Positions 23,809 through 34,501 of a stretch of 64,000 nt of DNA are shown piece by piece; position 1 is the first letter of the stretch; every line of letters begins with the position of its first letter. Source of the DNA: Trifolium pratense (lineage: Eukaryota > Streptophyta > Magnoliopsida > Fabales > Fabaceae); assembly GCF_020283565.1 (NCBI RefSeq), contig NC_060059.1, positions 43,980,215 through 44,044,214 of the forward strand. Reading direction: 5' to 3'. The notes beneath the pieces were generated by a model. That model saw only the letters and a list, made by a program, of their open reading frames with translations, did not search any database and was not told the origin of the DNA. A program made the position numbers and the translations under genes.

Positions 23809-24260
23809 CTAGTCACCGCCCCGTGCGATGCATGGGTTTGGAGGAACGTCATATACATAACAATCATGGTTGTTATCAATCATGGATGCTATGAGTCAAA
23901 TGAAGTTAGTCATAAGCATATAAAAATTAATCAAATTGGTTCATTTGGCGGAACACCAAATTTATTTCAATCATGAATGCTGTCAATTAAGTGGGTTAAG
24001 CATAATATATCATTGCAAATATAGGATGTTTTAAATTAAAGACATCATATAATTTAATCTTAATTAAGTGGGTTAAACATAATTGATCATTGCACGGGTT
24101 TTGCAAAATGCCCAATATATATCAATCATGGTTGTAAACAATGAGAGGGGGCAAACATAGGCATCTATATGCCAATCATGGTTGATATGAGCCAAGGGAG
24201 TTAGTCATAAGCATATGAATATTAAGTTAAAGTATGCAAAATATTCTAGTTAAGATAAAG
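23809..24260 (-). repeat. Helitron 3' terminal region with hairpin and subterminal repeats
   Basis: The hairpin is at 23820-23836 and terminal CTAG at 23809-23812. Beyond them the region holds recurring blocks, each seen two or more times between 23860 and 24240: aatcatggttg, agttagtcataagcatat, and attaagtgggtta.cataat. Such subterminal repeats are common in plant Helitrons. Confidence 0.7.
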
Positions 24261-24979
24261 TTTAGAAAAATAATATGGGACATGTATATGATTTTGATAG
24301 AGGTAGAGGCAAGTAGATGAACCAACGCCACAATCAAGACCACTCTAGAGATAGGATTTTTAACCTCCTCACTCCATTTATACTTATACTTCAAGCATCT
24401 CCTATTAAACCCGTAGTTTTAACGATTATCTTAAAAATTAAGAACTTGTTATTAAAGCCCAATATTTAAGTGCTAGGTAGAAATTGATAATTTTTCCGAG
24501 ATTTAAGTGTTGGTTTTATCTTTTGTCGAAAAAAAATTGCTTGTTTTATCTACAGAATAGCAAATGATTCCATATTCTTTCTTAAATTAACTTCACCATA
24601 ATGCGAAACTTAAAGATCCCTATGATAACTTTCAAACATAATACACTAGAGGAACCTTCACCTTCAAGATACATTACAAAGAAGTCATCCAGTGATCAAA
24701 TCAGATCTACACAATACAAATGAATAATGATCCTCTCTTAAATATCACACACAGACCAAAACAAAACAATCACCTATACAATTTAAATGAGCAGGAGTAA
24801 CATTCAGCAACAGGATAACGACATATAATCTATTTTTCTATTGATTATAATAACAATACATATGAGCTATAAACAGATTATTGGCTGCAATTTACATAAA
24901 GTGAATAAAACATAAAAAAACAAAACTATCCACTTAATTCAGCTTGGCTTCAGGGCAAAAGATGTCATTGGTCGTCGCC

Positions 24980-26308
24980 ATTGTTTATCTTGATCTCTAT
25001 AAGCTCCTCGATAGCTTGGCGGCATATAGGGTATTTATCTGATTGTACTCACTGCACATACACTGAAAAATACAACAAATGTAAATGAAAATAATCAAAA
25101 TAGTGAAGAGGATATAATATGCAGCAACATGATTCAGATGTGAAAACCAAAGTTTCTCAAATAATGGTACTATGTTGTGAACAAACTTGCTCCAAATAGT
25201 GAGTGAGATGGTAAGAGTGAGTAGTGTAATCAATAACATGCTTGTTCACAAGCAATAACATGATTACTAATCTCTTTGAACAGTGAGTAGTGTAATCAAA
25301 TCAACACAAAAACCAAACTTAATTCATATATACTATCAGTATAAATGTTTTTCTACAATGGCAATATATCGGTAATCGTTGTACAATCATAAGTTCATAA
25401 ACACTTCTAATTCATATATCCATATTGAACACCCTGTTATTAATGCATCCTCTTTCTGGTTGAATGACCTTGATTGCATGTACTTCACCAACAGCCATCA
25501 AGTGGTACAGGCAAGAAAGTCATGCAGTTTCCCAAAATTTTGTAATCAAACATATATGAACAAAGACTAAGATTAATCATCTTACACATTCATATTATTA
25601 GCTGCTTGATTTGAATAACACGAAGAAATGTTGACGCAATTATTCAATCTAAATCAACTAATAGCTCAAGCAAATAGGCAATGGCCAAAGGCCTTTAGGC
25701 AACAGCCTATATTTGTTTGAAGTGTGGACAAAACACAACGATACATCCATGATCAAAGCAGCTGCGGTGATGGCACCGCAGCAATACAAGCCACATGTTT
25801 CATTACAACACCTTATTCCCCCACATAAAATATACAGGAGACCATAGAATACTACCATGTCAATGTTGAATTTCTTAAATGCAGAGTGTATCTGAGGTGC
25901 TAAAAATATATCTGCCTGCAAATGATCATGAACATGTTAGATTATACTGTACATAATTAAGTAGAAAATATATTCCAAAAAATATGCAAATCGATCTAGT
26001 GCTTGTTCCTACAGCTAACCCTATTAATTTTCAAAAAGATGTGATCATTAACTTTGGAGTTGAATTGCATTATATTCTAAAATATCAGAAGATAAATGCA
26101 TTTATTACATTATAAATCAGTGATCAGACATTCAAATAGTTGACATTGTTAGCAAATATTTTTGGGGTATCGGACCCTTTTGAAAAGATTAATTTATTCC
26201 ATTTATTAGTTTTCAAACGAACAAATTCCAACGATTAGCAATGTACCATGAAAACTTCATCTCCAGTGGCAAACCTCCCAGTGTGTTCTTTCAATAGCTT
26301 TTCAAGAG
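24980..26308 (-). pseudogene. Captured fragment: zeta-class glutathione S-transferase / maleylacetoacetate isomerase, 3 exons
   Basis: Exons from the right are 26308-26247 (ALEKLLKEH.GRFATGDEVFM), 25915-25856 (ADIFLAPQIHSAFKKFNIDM) and a degenerate terminal piece near 25010-25060 (SEYNQINTLYAAK, then a stop). The TGDE.FMADIFLAPQIH run is the hallmark of the C-terminal helical domain of GST zeta, which isomerises maleylacetoacetate in tyrosine breakdown. The N-terminal thioredoxin-like domain with the catalytic Ser/Cys is missing, so the product cannot be an enzyme. Splice borders of the first two exons look intact. Confidence 0.82.
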
Positions 26309-26481
26309 CTGAAACACATTCAAATGTAAATACATTATAGATTAGATTAAGCCAACAACACACTGAAACTTGCATCTATTAGATTACCCCATATGAGCAG
26401 TTCACTGTGGGTTCTCATTCCATAAAATTTAGCATTGAAAATACAATTTTTTTCTGAAAGTGGTAAGAGGCCAGTACCAAC

Positions 26482-26571
26482 CTGAAAGCATTGAGCACCA
26501 AGATAGCTTTGCAGCATCCTAATAACAGATGCACCTTTTCTATAACTTATTGCATCAAATATTTCATCAAT
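26482..26571 (-). pseudogene. Captured fragment: aminopeptidase M1 / puromycin-sensitive aminopeptidase exon
   Basis: One 90-nt exon with AG and GT borders encodes IDEIFDAISYRKG followed by ASVIRMLQSYLGAQCFQ. This is the conserved block just after the zinc site in M1 aminopeptidases (APM1). The catalytic HEXXH exon is absent. It lies 174 bp from the GST zeta fragment in the same orientation, although the two source genes are unrelated. Confidence 0.83.
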
Positions 26572-27204
26572 CTAGCGAGCATTATTTATCTCCACCTTCC
26601 TTGTCCATGCCACACTCCAATTATCCAGCATAAAATTGTCCACATAGATAAAAAGTTCATGAATAAGAAGTAACTCCAGTTGATCATATAATTAGAAAAA
26701 CAAAGGGGTCAAGGAAACATAGGTTGGAAAAGCTAACAGAAATCTCATACCATTTTAAAGCAAGTAAAAATAATGATACAAAGTTTGGATAAAAGATGCA
26801 ACTTTAGCAATTATGCAGAAGCAGGATATACTAACCATATTTAAAAGCTACAAACAATTGAAGGGGTAAGGTAGAAAACAGCTCTTCAAAAGAAATGTCA
26901 CTAAAATTGACAGAGGAGAAAAACATTCAAACATATGGAAATCGTATACAATCCGAATTAATTTTGTTGACAAATTAAGTCCAAAAATAATAAAATAAGA
27001 TTTATTATTGTCTTAAATCTTAACAAAGATTTATTATTGTCCAAAAATAACACATGAAAAAAAAAATGATAGAGATAGTAATCATACAAAACATGTCAAT
27101 CTTCCTTGAGACCATTGTGGTAGCATATGACAGAAAATGGATGAGGATATGCAAAACTACAAAGAAATCAATCTTTTATATATAGAGAAAGATGTATATA
27201 GAGA

Positions 27205-27305
27205 TTATACTTACATTGTAAGATCATATTCCATCCGATAAGTGTGAATCTTGTCAAGAACATTGTGCACACATGAACCTTGAGCATGATCAATCTCCTT
27301 GCAAA
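27205..27305 (-). pseudogene. Possible captured exon, source not recognised
   Basis: After an acceptor-like TTTTTGCAAG the minus strand reads EIDHAQGSCVHNVLDKI then HTYRMEYDLTM before GTAAGT at about 27210-27216. The open reading frame and splice-like borders suggest another captured exon. I cannot name the parent gene, and it could be chance. Confidence 0.4.
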
Positions 27306-27842
27306 AATAATGAAGGAGTGATTGGTTGAAGATGATAGATGGGAATGGATGGTTTTGGATGCAAGAAAATTAAGGGATTTGGGTTGTCTGATGGTGGAGT
27401 TAACCATTCTTATATTATTGAAGTATTAAATGAGGAGAGGATGCAGATAACAGAATTGATGTCAAGAGAGGAAGGATTAGCGCATACATTCATCAATTTT
27501 AATTTGTTGATTGGCCATGGATATGTAGATGTATACACATACATCATGATCAAAACACTAGCCATTAAGATACAGCATATCCCAAGGCATGCATACATAA
27601 ATATGAATACATTGATATATCATCATAATGTAAGAGATGCAAGAAGAGAACTACCTATTATAAGAGATGATCAAAACCTTCAAGCTAGATCAAACTCCAC
27701 CCTTTATCTGCAAAAAAACACAATCTCATCAAATGTTTGAAAATAAATCATTTTTCATTCTACAAACATAAAAAAGAGATATTTAAAAGCTGAAACTGTA
27801 ACACCCAAACCCCTTAACGCGTATTTATTGAATATAAATAAA

Positions 27843-28114
27843 TAAAACACTTAAGAAAATTCAGGCGTCACATGTTATAATACAAAACCACGGCATAATT
27901 AAATCAATCATGCTAGCACAGCGGAAATTAAAAATGATATTTATCATAATGTATATCATACAATGATCATAATTGTTATAAAACACTTAAGAAAATTCAG
28001 GCGTCACATGTTATAATACAAAACCACGGCATAATTAAATCAATCATGCTAGCACAGCGGAAATTAAAAATGATATTTATCATAATGTATATCATACAAT
28101 GATCATAATTGTTC
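27843..28114. repeat. 136-bp tandem duplication present in only one LTR
   Basis: The block from taaaacacttaagaaaattc through tcataattgtta occurs twice head to tail here and once in the other LTR (from about 34548). It arose during or after the last transposition. Confidence 0.93.
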
Positions 28115-29105
28115 ACACAATATCCCTAGGCTCTAGGCCATATCAACAAAGGATATTATGTTTACAACCCAAAAGATAGGATTAGCAAAGTTAAATATGT
28201 CATCACGGGCTTAGATACAAATCAAGCGAATATCCCATCACGGTATTACACCTAATCAGAGCAACTCTATACAACCCGTCAAAAGAGATATACAAATATA
28301 TCTAAAGGAGTAGTCTAAGCTAAACTCCTCACCAAAAAGCGCACTACACGAGCACGAGCAACCTCTAACTTTGATCGGGATCCTCAACCTGAGAATCTGA
28401 ACCCCCAACGGTCCAGCACATAACACAAAGCATGAGAGTTAGATCACATAATCAAAATATAAGTGTAAGCAAAAGGTACTTAAACACTCCTTCAACAACA
28501 ACAAGCATATTCATAATTTATAAACATGCATCGCCATTAACTACTCAATTACAAGTTCTAAACATGTATAATCAAGTACCAAATAATCAATCTACAATTC
28601 ATTACACTTAGCCAAATTATATGTCACATATCACTTATCAAGTAATGCACACACATATAACCTAATGCAACTCTAATGCTTCAACTTCATGAATGTCAAT
28701 CCTAGACATTACTAATGCATGTGGTACCATCTTCTTTATTAGAGTATCTCACCTCTAATATCCTTCTTTATCGGATAAATATAATCCGATATACTTCTTT
28801 ATTGGAATATCCAATATCCTATTTAATTCATGAATGCATGTATATGTGTTCATGAATTCACTCACAAATAATTAGCATAAGCTCTTCATTTACTATGTGG
28901 AACACTATCCAACATACTTCATCATTAAGATTTAACAAAACCTTAATATTCTTCATTTATACTTCATACATGATTAACAATCATTATAAGCTTCAACAAG
29001 CATCAACAAGCATCAACAATCATCAACAATCATGTAAGAATAAGCCACTGATTGAAAATACATGCAAAGGAAGACAGCAGATGAAAAATTGGTGAAAACT
29101 GCAGT

Positions 29106-29126
29106 ATTTCCGCCTGGGGCGGAAAT
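29106..29126. promoter_or_regulatory. Perfect 9-bp palindrome arm pair in LTR, with GAGGCG repeats
   Basis: ATTTCCGCC-TGG-GGCGGAAAT. It is followed up to about 29260 by recurring acgtttgaggcg, acgttttaggcg and gcctgaggcg units. The same block is at 35675-35695 in the 5' LTR. TTTCCGCC resembles an E2F-type site, but binding is not shown. Confidence 0.55.
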
Positions 29127-29973
29127 TTTTACGTTTGAGGCGTAAGTTTACGTTTTAGGCGCAAAAATTTACGTTTGAGGCGCAGAAAAGTCTGAAAGGT
29201 TGGCTGCTCACTGCTCTTCCGTTTCAGGCGGAAATTATTGCGCCTGAGGCGAAAAAACATGCGTTTTCTACACAAAAACGCCCAAAAATCTCATTTTTCA
29301 TGATATAAATCCCAAAAGAGTTTGTATTCAAGCAAAACAAACATATCTAAACACAAAAGGACGGTTCATTTCTCAGATCTACGCCATAAACATCGAAAAA
29401 GTAAAGATTGACACTTTTTCATCAAAACTCTCAAGAACACAAAGTTCTTGAGTTTAATCCATTAGAAAACTCGTTTTAACCATTATCTTCGTTCATTAAT
29501 CATGTTACAAGCATGTTAAACATATTAAGAACCTTAGGAACGATTTCCATCAAGAAAATCCATTCCAATCTAAAACGAAAATGGGGTGGAGGAAGTTCGG
29601 GTAAGGAGAAATCGACATTCTCCCCTTCCTCGAATCACCCACGACTATGGAACCTACTCTCATACCTGGATTCGAAGAAAACTCGAAGATTTGATCTTGA
29701 TTCTCCTCACTTTCCCTTGCCCTAGCTCTTGAGCTCTCTTCTCTCTCCAACTTGTCAAGAACAAGAACAAATGAAATGTTCTCTCTTGACTTGGCCATAT
29801 GGCCGCCCCACTCATGCTCACAAGGCCCGTTGGGCCTCAAGCCCAATTGGCTTGGCCCAATAACACGATAACTCTCACTACTCGCTTAATAACTAAAGTA
29901 TTCGATAAATAACTCTAGTTATTAACTTAATTAAATTTCTACGTTAATAAAATACTTTAACACATAAAAATTA

Positions 29974-32900
29974 TTAATTTGAAAATTGGGTCGTTACAAC
30001 TCTACCCTCCTTAAAGAATTTTCGCCCTCGAAAATTACCTGGAAATAACTCTGGATACGAACTCATCATCTTGCTCTCCAATTCCCAAGTCGCATTCTCA
30101 CCAGCGGGTCCTCCCCATACCACCTTCACCGAGGCGATATCCTTGTTTCTCAACCTCTTCACTTCTCTACCTTCGATCCTCAAAGGTACAACATCGACCG
30201 TTAAGTCATCCCTCACTTGAACATCATCCGATTCAATCACATGTGACGGGTCTCTAACATATTTCCTCAATTGTGACACGTGAAACACATCGTGCAAATT
30301 CGCCAATGATGGCGGCAAAGCAATCCTATACGCCACTTTCCCCACTCTTTTCAAAATCTGATAAGGACCAATAAACTTCGACGTCAACTTCCTCGACTTC
30401 AAAGCACGTCCAATTCCGGTAGTCGATGTAACTCTTAAGAAAACATGATCACCTTCTTGAAATTCAATGTCCTTCCTCCTCTTGTCATGATAACTCTTTT
30501 GACGACTCTGAGACGCTTTCATCTTCTCTCTAATCATTCTAATCTTTTCCGTAGTCTCTTGCACAATCTCCGGACCAAGAATCATACTCTCTCCGGATTC
30601 AAACCAACAAAGCGGTGTTCTACACCTCCTTCCATACAAAGCCTCAAAAGGTGCCATTCCAATACTCGAATGAAAACTATTGTTGTACGTGAACTCGATC
30701 AACGGCAAACACGAATCCCAACTTACTCCTTGCTCCAAAACACAAGCTCTCAACAAATCTTCCAAAGATTGTATCGTCCTTTCCGATTGGCCATCCGTTT
30801 GAGGATGATAAGCCGAACTCAACCTCAACTTAGTCCCTAAAGCCTCTTGCAAACTTTTCCAAAATCTCGAAGTAAACCTCGGATCTCGATCCGAAACAAT
30901 ACTCGACAGAATACCGTGCAACTTCACAATTTGCTCCACATAGATCTCGGCCAACTTAGGCACCAAGGTACCTTTCTTAATAGCAATAAAATGCGCACAC
31001 TTCGTCAAACGATCCACTACCACCCAAATCACTTCATAACCTTTCGTAGTCTTGGGTAAACCTCCCACAAAATCCATCGCAATACTATCCCACTTCCATT
31101 CCGGGATAAACAAAGGTTGCAACAAACCAGACGGTTTCTGATGCTCAATCTTCGACTTCTGACACACTAGGCAAGCATAAACAAACTCAGAAATTTGCCT
31201 CTTCATTCCTGGCCACCAAAATAACTTCTTCAAGTCTTGATACATCTTGGTTACTCCCGGGTGAATACTCATTCCACTCCTATGACCTTCTTCCAAAATC
31301 ATCTTCTTCATCTCGGGCACATCGGGCACGCACACTCTTCCATGAAATCTCACAACTCCATTCTCGTCAACTTTGAAATTAGCTTCTTTTCCTTCCTCAA
31401 CTACTATTGCCAACTTCTCCATTAACTTCTTATCCGTCTTTTGACATTCTTTGATATTCTCCAGAAAAGGATTCGTCAACTTCAACATTCCCAATTTAAC
31501 ACTCTTAGGAGTCACTTCACATACTAGACTCAAGTCTCGAAATTCTTCAATCAACTCTAACTCTTTCACCATTAGTGATGACATGTGCAACGATTTCCTA
31601 CTTAACGCATCGGCCACCACATTAGCTTTTCCGGGGTGATAACTCAAATCAAAGTCATAGTCCTTCAAAAATTCGAGCCATCTTCTTTGTCTCATATTCA
31701 ACTCCTTCTGATCGAATAGATACTTCAAACTCTTGTGATCACTAAAGACTTCAAACTTCGATCCATACAAGTAATGCCTCCATACCTTCAATGAAAACAC
31801 AACTGCGGCTAACTCAAGATCGTGTGTCGGATAGTTCCTCTCGTGAACCTTCAGTTGTCTCGACGCATACGCTACCACTTGACCTTTTTGCATAAGCACA
31901 CCTCCTAGTCCCATCTTCGAAGCATCACAATACACGACGAAAGATTCCTTAGCATCCGGTAAAATCAACACAGGCGCGGTAGTCAACCTCTTCTTAAGCT
32001 CTTGAAAACTTTCTTCACACTTCACATCCCAAACAAACGCTTGATCCTTCCGAGTCAACTGCGTCAAAGGCAAAGCCAACTTCGAAAATCCTTCAATGAA
32101 TCTCCTATAATAACCGGCCAATCCAAGAAAACTTCTTATCTCAGAAACAGACTCCGGCGTTCCCCATTGCAATACGGCATCAACTTTCGCTGGGTCAACC
32201 GCTATTCCTCCACTTGAAATCACATGACCAAGAAAACTTACTTCTTTCAACCAAAATTCACACTTCGACAATTTGGCATACAACTTCTTCTCCTTCAAAA
32301 CTTGCAAAACAATCCGCAAATGCTCCTTATGTTCCTCTTCGGACTTTGAGTAAACTAAAATATCATCGATGAATACCACTACAAACTTATCCAAGAATGA
32401 ATGAAAAATCCTATTCATGTACTCCATAAAAACACCAGGTGCATTGGTCACACCAAAAGGCATCACCGAATATTCATAATGACCATACCTCGTCCTAAAA
32501 GCAGTCTTTGGTATATCCTCCGTTTTCACTCGAATCTGATGGTATCCGGATCTCAAATCAATCTTACTAAACACGCAAGCTCCAACCAATTGATCCATTA
32601 AATCATCTATCCTCGGAAGTGGATACTTATTCTTGATCGTCACTTTGTTCAACTGTCGGTAGTCAATACACAACCTCATACTCCCTTCTTTCTTCTTAAC
32701 CAACAACACAGGTGCACCCCACGGCGATACACTAGGTCGAATAAACTTCTTCTCAAGTAGTTCTTCTAGTTGCTTCTTCAACTCATTCAACTCTGACGCT
32801 GACATTCTATACGGTGCCATAGATATCGGACTAGTACCAGGTACCAAATCGATCGTAAACTCTACTTCTCTCTTCGGCGGTACATCTGACACGTCTTCCG

Positions 32901-34377
32901 GAAATACATCGGGAAATTCACAAACAACCGGTAACTCTTCCACCTTAACTTCACCTTCCATCTTCAAGGATGCAAACAACGCATACACCTCTACAGGTTC
33001 CTTCAACGACTCTACTACTTCCTTCTTACTCATCAAATGCAAACTCTCCTCCGGTTTAGGAAATACAACGGTCTTCTCGCAACAATTGATATGGACTCGA
33101 TTAAATATCAACCAGTTCATACCAAAAATAACATCTATTCCACTAAGTTGGATACACACTAGGTCCATTCCAAAGTGTCTACCAAACACGGTTACGGGAC
33201 AGTCACGACATACGAGACGGGTAGTTACAGAACCATTAGCAGGAGTTTCTATTTCCATACGACCAGACATTTCAGACACAGGTATACTAAGACGCTTCAT
33301 GCAATCAACGGATATAAAAGAATGTGTTGCTCCCGTATCAATAATCGCAATTAAATGAGTGTTATAGATGAAACACGTACCTCTAATGAGATTATCTCCC
33401 TGATCCGCATCATCTCCACTCAAGGCAAACACCTTTCCCATAGTCTTCTTCGGCTTCTTGCACATAGGACTCTTGTGACCCTCTTCGCCACAATTGAAAC
33501 AAGTCACTTTCACTTGACACACATCCGACTTGTGTCCCAATCTCCCACAATTAAAACACTTGTCCACCTTCTTTGGGCACTCATAAGACTTATGACCCAA
33601 CTCACCACACTTGTAGCATTGTCCACCACCTCTCTTCTTTCCCCCACTATTCTCAACAACTTTCTTCCCCTTGTCACCATAGGGCTTCCCACGGTCTTGA
33701 CCTCTTCCTCTTTTGTCACTCATGGCCTTGTAGTAGTTAGTCTTGGCCTTTCCATCATCATCACAAATACGGCATTTATCCACCAAAGTTGCAAAGTCTC
33801 GGATTTGAGAAAATCCGATAAGATGCTTGATGTCCGGGCGCAACCCACTTTCAAACTTGACACACTTAGCCTCCTCAGCGTCCACGGTGTTGTAGTGTGG
33901 ACTAAACGCACAAAGTTCTTCAAACTTCACGGAATACTCTGCCACAGACATGTTCCCTTGCTTGAGTTCCATGAACTCCACCACTTTCTTGTTCCTAATA
34001 TCAGCCAGAAAGTACTTCCTTAAGAACTCTCCCTTGAACATCTCCCAAGTGATTACCACACCACCAATTCCCATCCTCAGCTTAGCATTCTTCCACCACT
34101 TGTTAGCTTCCTCACGAAGTACATAAGTACCCAAGGTCAACTTACTCTCCTCGGTACACCTCATAGCCTCAAAGACAATCTCAACTTCCTCTACCCACTT
34201 GACAGCAGCATCTGGAGCATAGCCTCCAGTGAAAAGTGTCGGATTATGCCTCATGAATCTCTCTAACCTCATCTCATCTTCCCTCCCGGGTTGATGATCT
34301 CTAGCCACGATGTTGGTCAAAGTAGCTATCGCATCTGCCATCTGATTGTTAGCCCTTCCAGCCATGATCCTGAACAA
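29974..34377 (-). CDS. Ty3 gag-pol polyprotein, 1467 aa, uninterrupted
   Basis: Domains in order: gag (about residues 50-200, with [13 protein letters not shown]); three CCHC knuckles around 255-305 ([42 protein letters not shown]); aspartic protease with [11 protein letters not shown] with FIDDILVYS; RNase H with [11 protein letters not shown]. Integrase follows with an HHCC zinc finger (HPGVTK ... CLVCQKSK), core Asp residues in [10 protein letters not shown] and SDRDPRFTS, and Glu in TDGQSERT. Last is a chromodomain-like tail ending [19 protein letters not shown]. The likely working start is the second Met (MAGRANNQ, 34365). The stop lies 24 bp inside the 3' LTR, so the last codons overlap PPT and LTR. 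No stop or frameshift was seen. Confidence 0.96.
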   Translation of the reverse strand: MFRIMAGRANNQMADAIATLTNIVARDHQPGREDEMRLERFMRHNPTLFTGGYAPDAAVKWVEEVEIVFEAMRCTEESKLTLGTYVLREEANKWWKNAKLRMGIGGVVITWEMFKGEFLRKYFLADIRNKKVVEFMELKQGNMSVAEYSVKFEELCAFSPHYNTVDAEEAKCVKFESGLRPDIKHLIGFSQIRDFATLVDKCRICDDDGKAKTNYYKAMSDKRGRGQDRGKPYGDKGKKVVENSGGKKRGGGQCYKCGELGHKSYECPKKVDKCFNCGRLGHKSDVCQVKVTCFNCGEEGHKSPMCKKPKKTMGKVFALSGDDADQGDNLIRGTCFIYNTHLIAIIDTGATHSFISVDCMKRLSIPVSEMSGRMEIETPANGSVTTRLVCRDCPVTVFGRHFGMDLVCIQLSGIDVIFGMNWLIFNRVHINCCEKTVVFPKPEESLHLMSKKEVVESLKEPVEVYALFASLKMEGEVKVEELPVVCEFPDVFPEDVSDVPPKREVEFTIDLVPGTSPISMAPYRMSASELNELKKQLEELLEKKFIRPSVSPWGAPVLLVKKKEGSMRLCIDYRQLNKVTIKNKYPLPRIDDLMDQLVGACVFSKIDLRSGYHQIRVKTEDIPKTAFRTRYGHYEYSVMPFGVTNAPGVFMEYMNRIFHSFLDKFVVVFIDDILVYSKSEEEHKEHLRIVLQVLKEKKLYAKLSKCEFWLKEVSFLGHVISSGGIAVDPAKVDAVLQWGTPESVSEIRSFLGLAGYYRRFIEGFSKLALPLTQLTRKDQAFVWDVKCEESFQELKKRLTTAPVLILPDAKESFVVYCDASKMGLGGVLMQKGQVVAYASRQLKVHERNYPTHDLELAAVVFSLKVWRHYLYGSKFEVFSDHKSLKYLFDQKELNMRQRRWLEFLKDYDFDLSYHPGKANVVADALSRKSLHMSSLMVKELELIEEFRDLSLVCEVTPKSVKLGMLKLTNPFLENIKECQKTDKKLMEKLAIVVEEGKEANFKVDENGVVRFHGRVCVPDVPEMKKMILEEGHRSGMSIHPGVTKMYQDLKKLFWWPGMKRQISEFVYACLVCQKSKIEHQKPSGLLQPLFIPEWKWDSIAMDFVGGLPKTTKGYEVIWVVVDRLTKCAHFIAIKKGTLVPKLAEIYVEQIVKLHGILSSIVSDRDPRFTSRFWKSLQEALGTKLRLSSAYHPQTDGQSERTIQSLEDLLRACVLEQGVSWDSCLPLIEFTYNNSFHSSIGMAPFEALYGRRCRTPLCWFESGESMILGPEIVQETTEKIRMIREKMKASQSRQKSYHDKRRKDIEFQEGDHVFLRVTSTTGIGRALKSRKLTSKFIGPYQILKRVGKVAYRIALPPSLANLHDVFHVSQLRKYVRDPSHVIESDDVQVRDDLTVDVVPLRIEGREVKRLRNKDIASVKVVWGGPAGENATWELESKMMSSYPELFPGNFRGRKFFKEGRVVTTQFSN
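29999..30014 (-). other. Polypurine tract of the Ty3 element
   Basis: The minus strand reads AAGGAGGGTAGAGT immediately before the TGTAAC start of the 3' LTR. Confidence 0.8.
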
Positions 34378-34485
34378 CCAACCAATCCAAGAACAGACTT
34401 AGAAAGGTAATATCAACAGTGTTATCTCTACACAAGTTGAATATATGGGCAACTAATCCTAATTGGTTCCACATGAACCGACCTT

Positions 34486-34497
34486 GCTCTGATACCA
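34486..34497 (-). other. Primer binding site of the Ty3 element
   Basis: TGGTATCAGAGC on the minus strand, 4 nt after the 5' LTR. It is a perfect 12-nt complement to the 3' end of initiator methionine tRNA. Confidence 0.9.
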
Positions 34498-34501
34498 CTA
34501 T

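Larger units (their letters stand above)
27797..29998 (-). repeat. 3' LTR of the Ty3 element, with internal 136-bp duplication
   Basis: 2202 bp against 2066 bp for the other LTR. The difference is a direct tandem duplication of 136 bp at 27843-27978 and 27979-28114. Otherwise the two LTRs are almost identical. Confidence 0.95.

Noticed and set aside
30445..34023. Plus-strand frames of 60-220 residues within 30-34 kb
   Set aside because: Antisense to the Ty3 polyprotein, no domain recognised.
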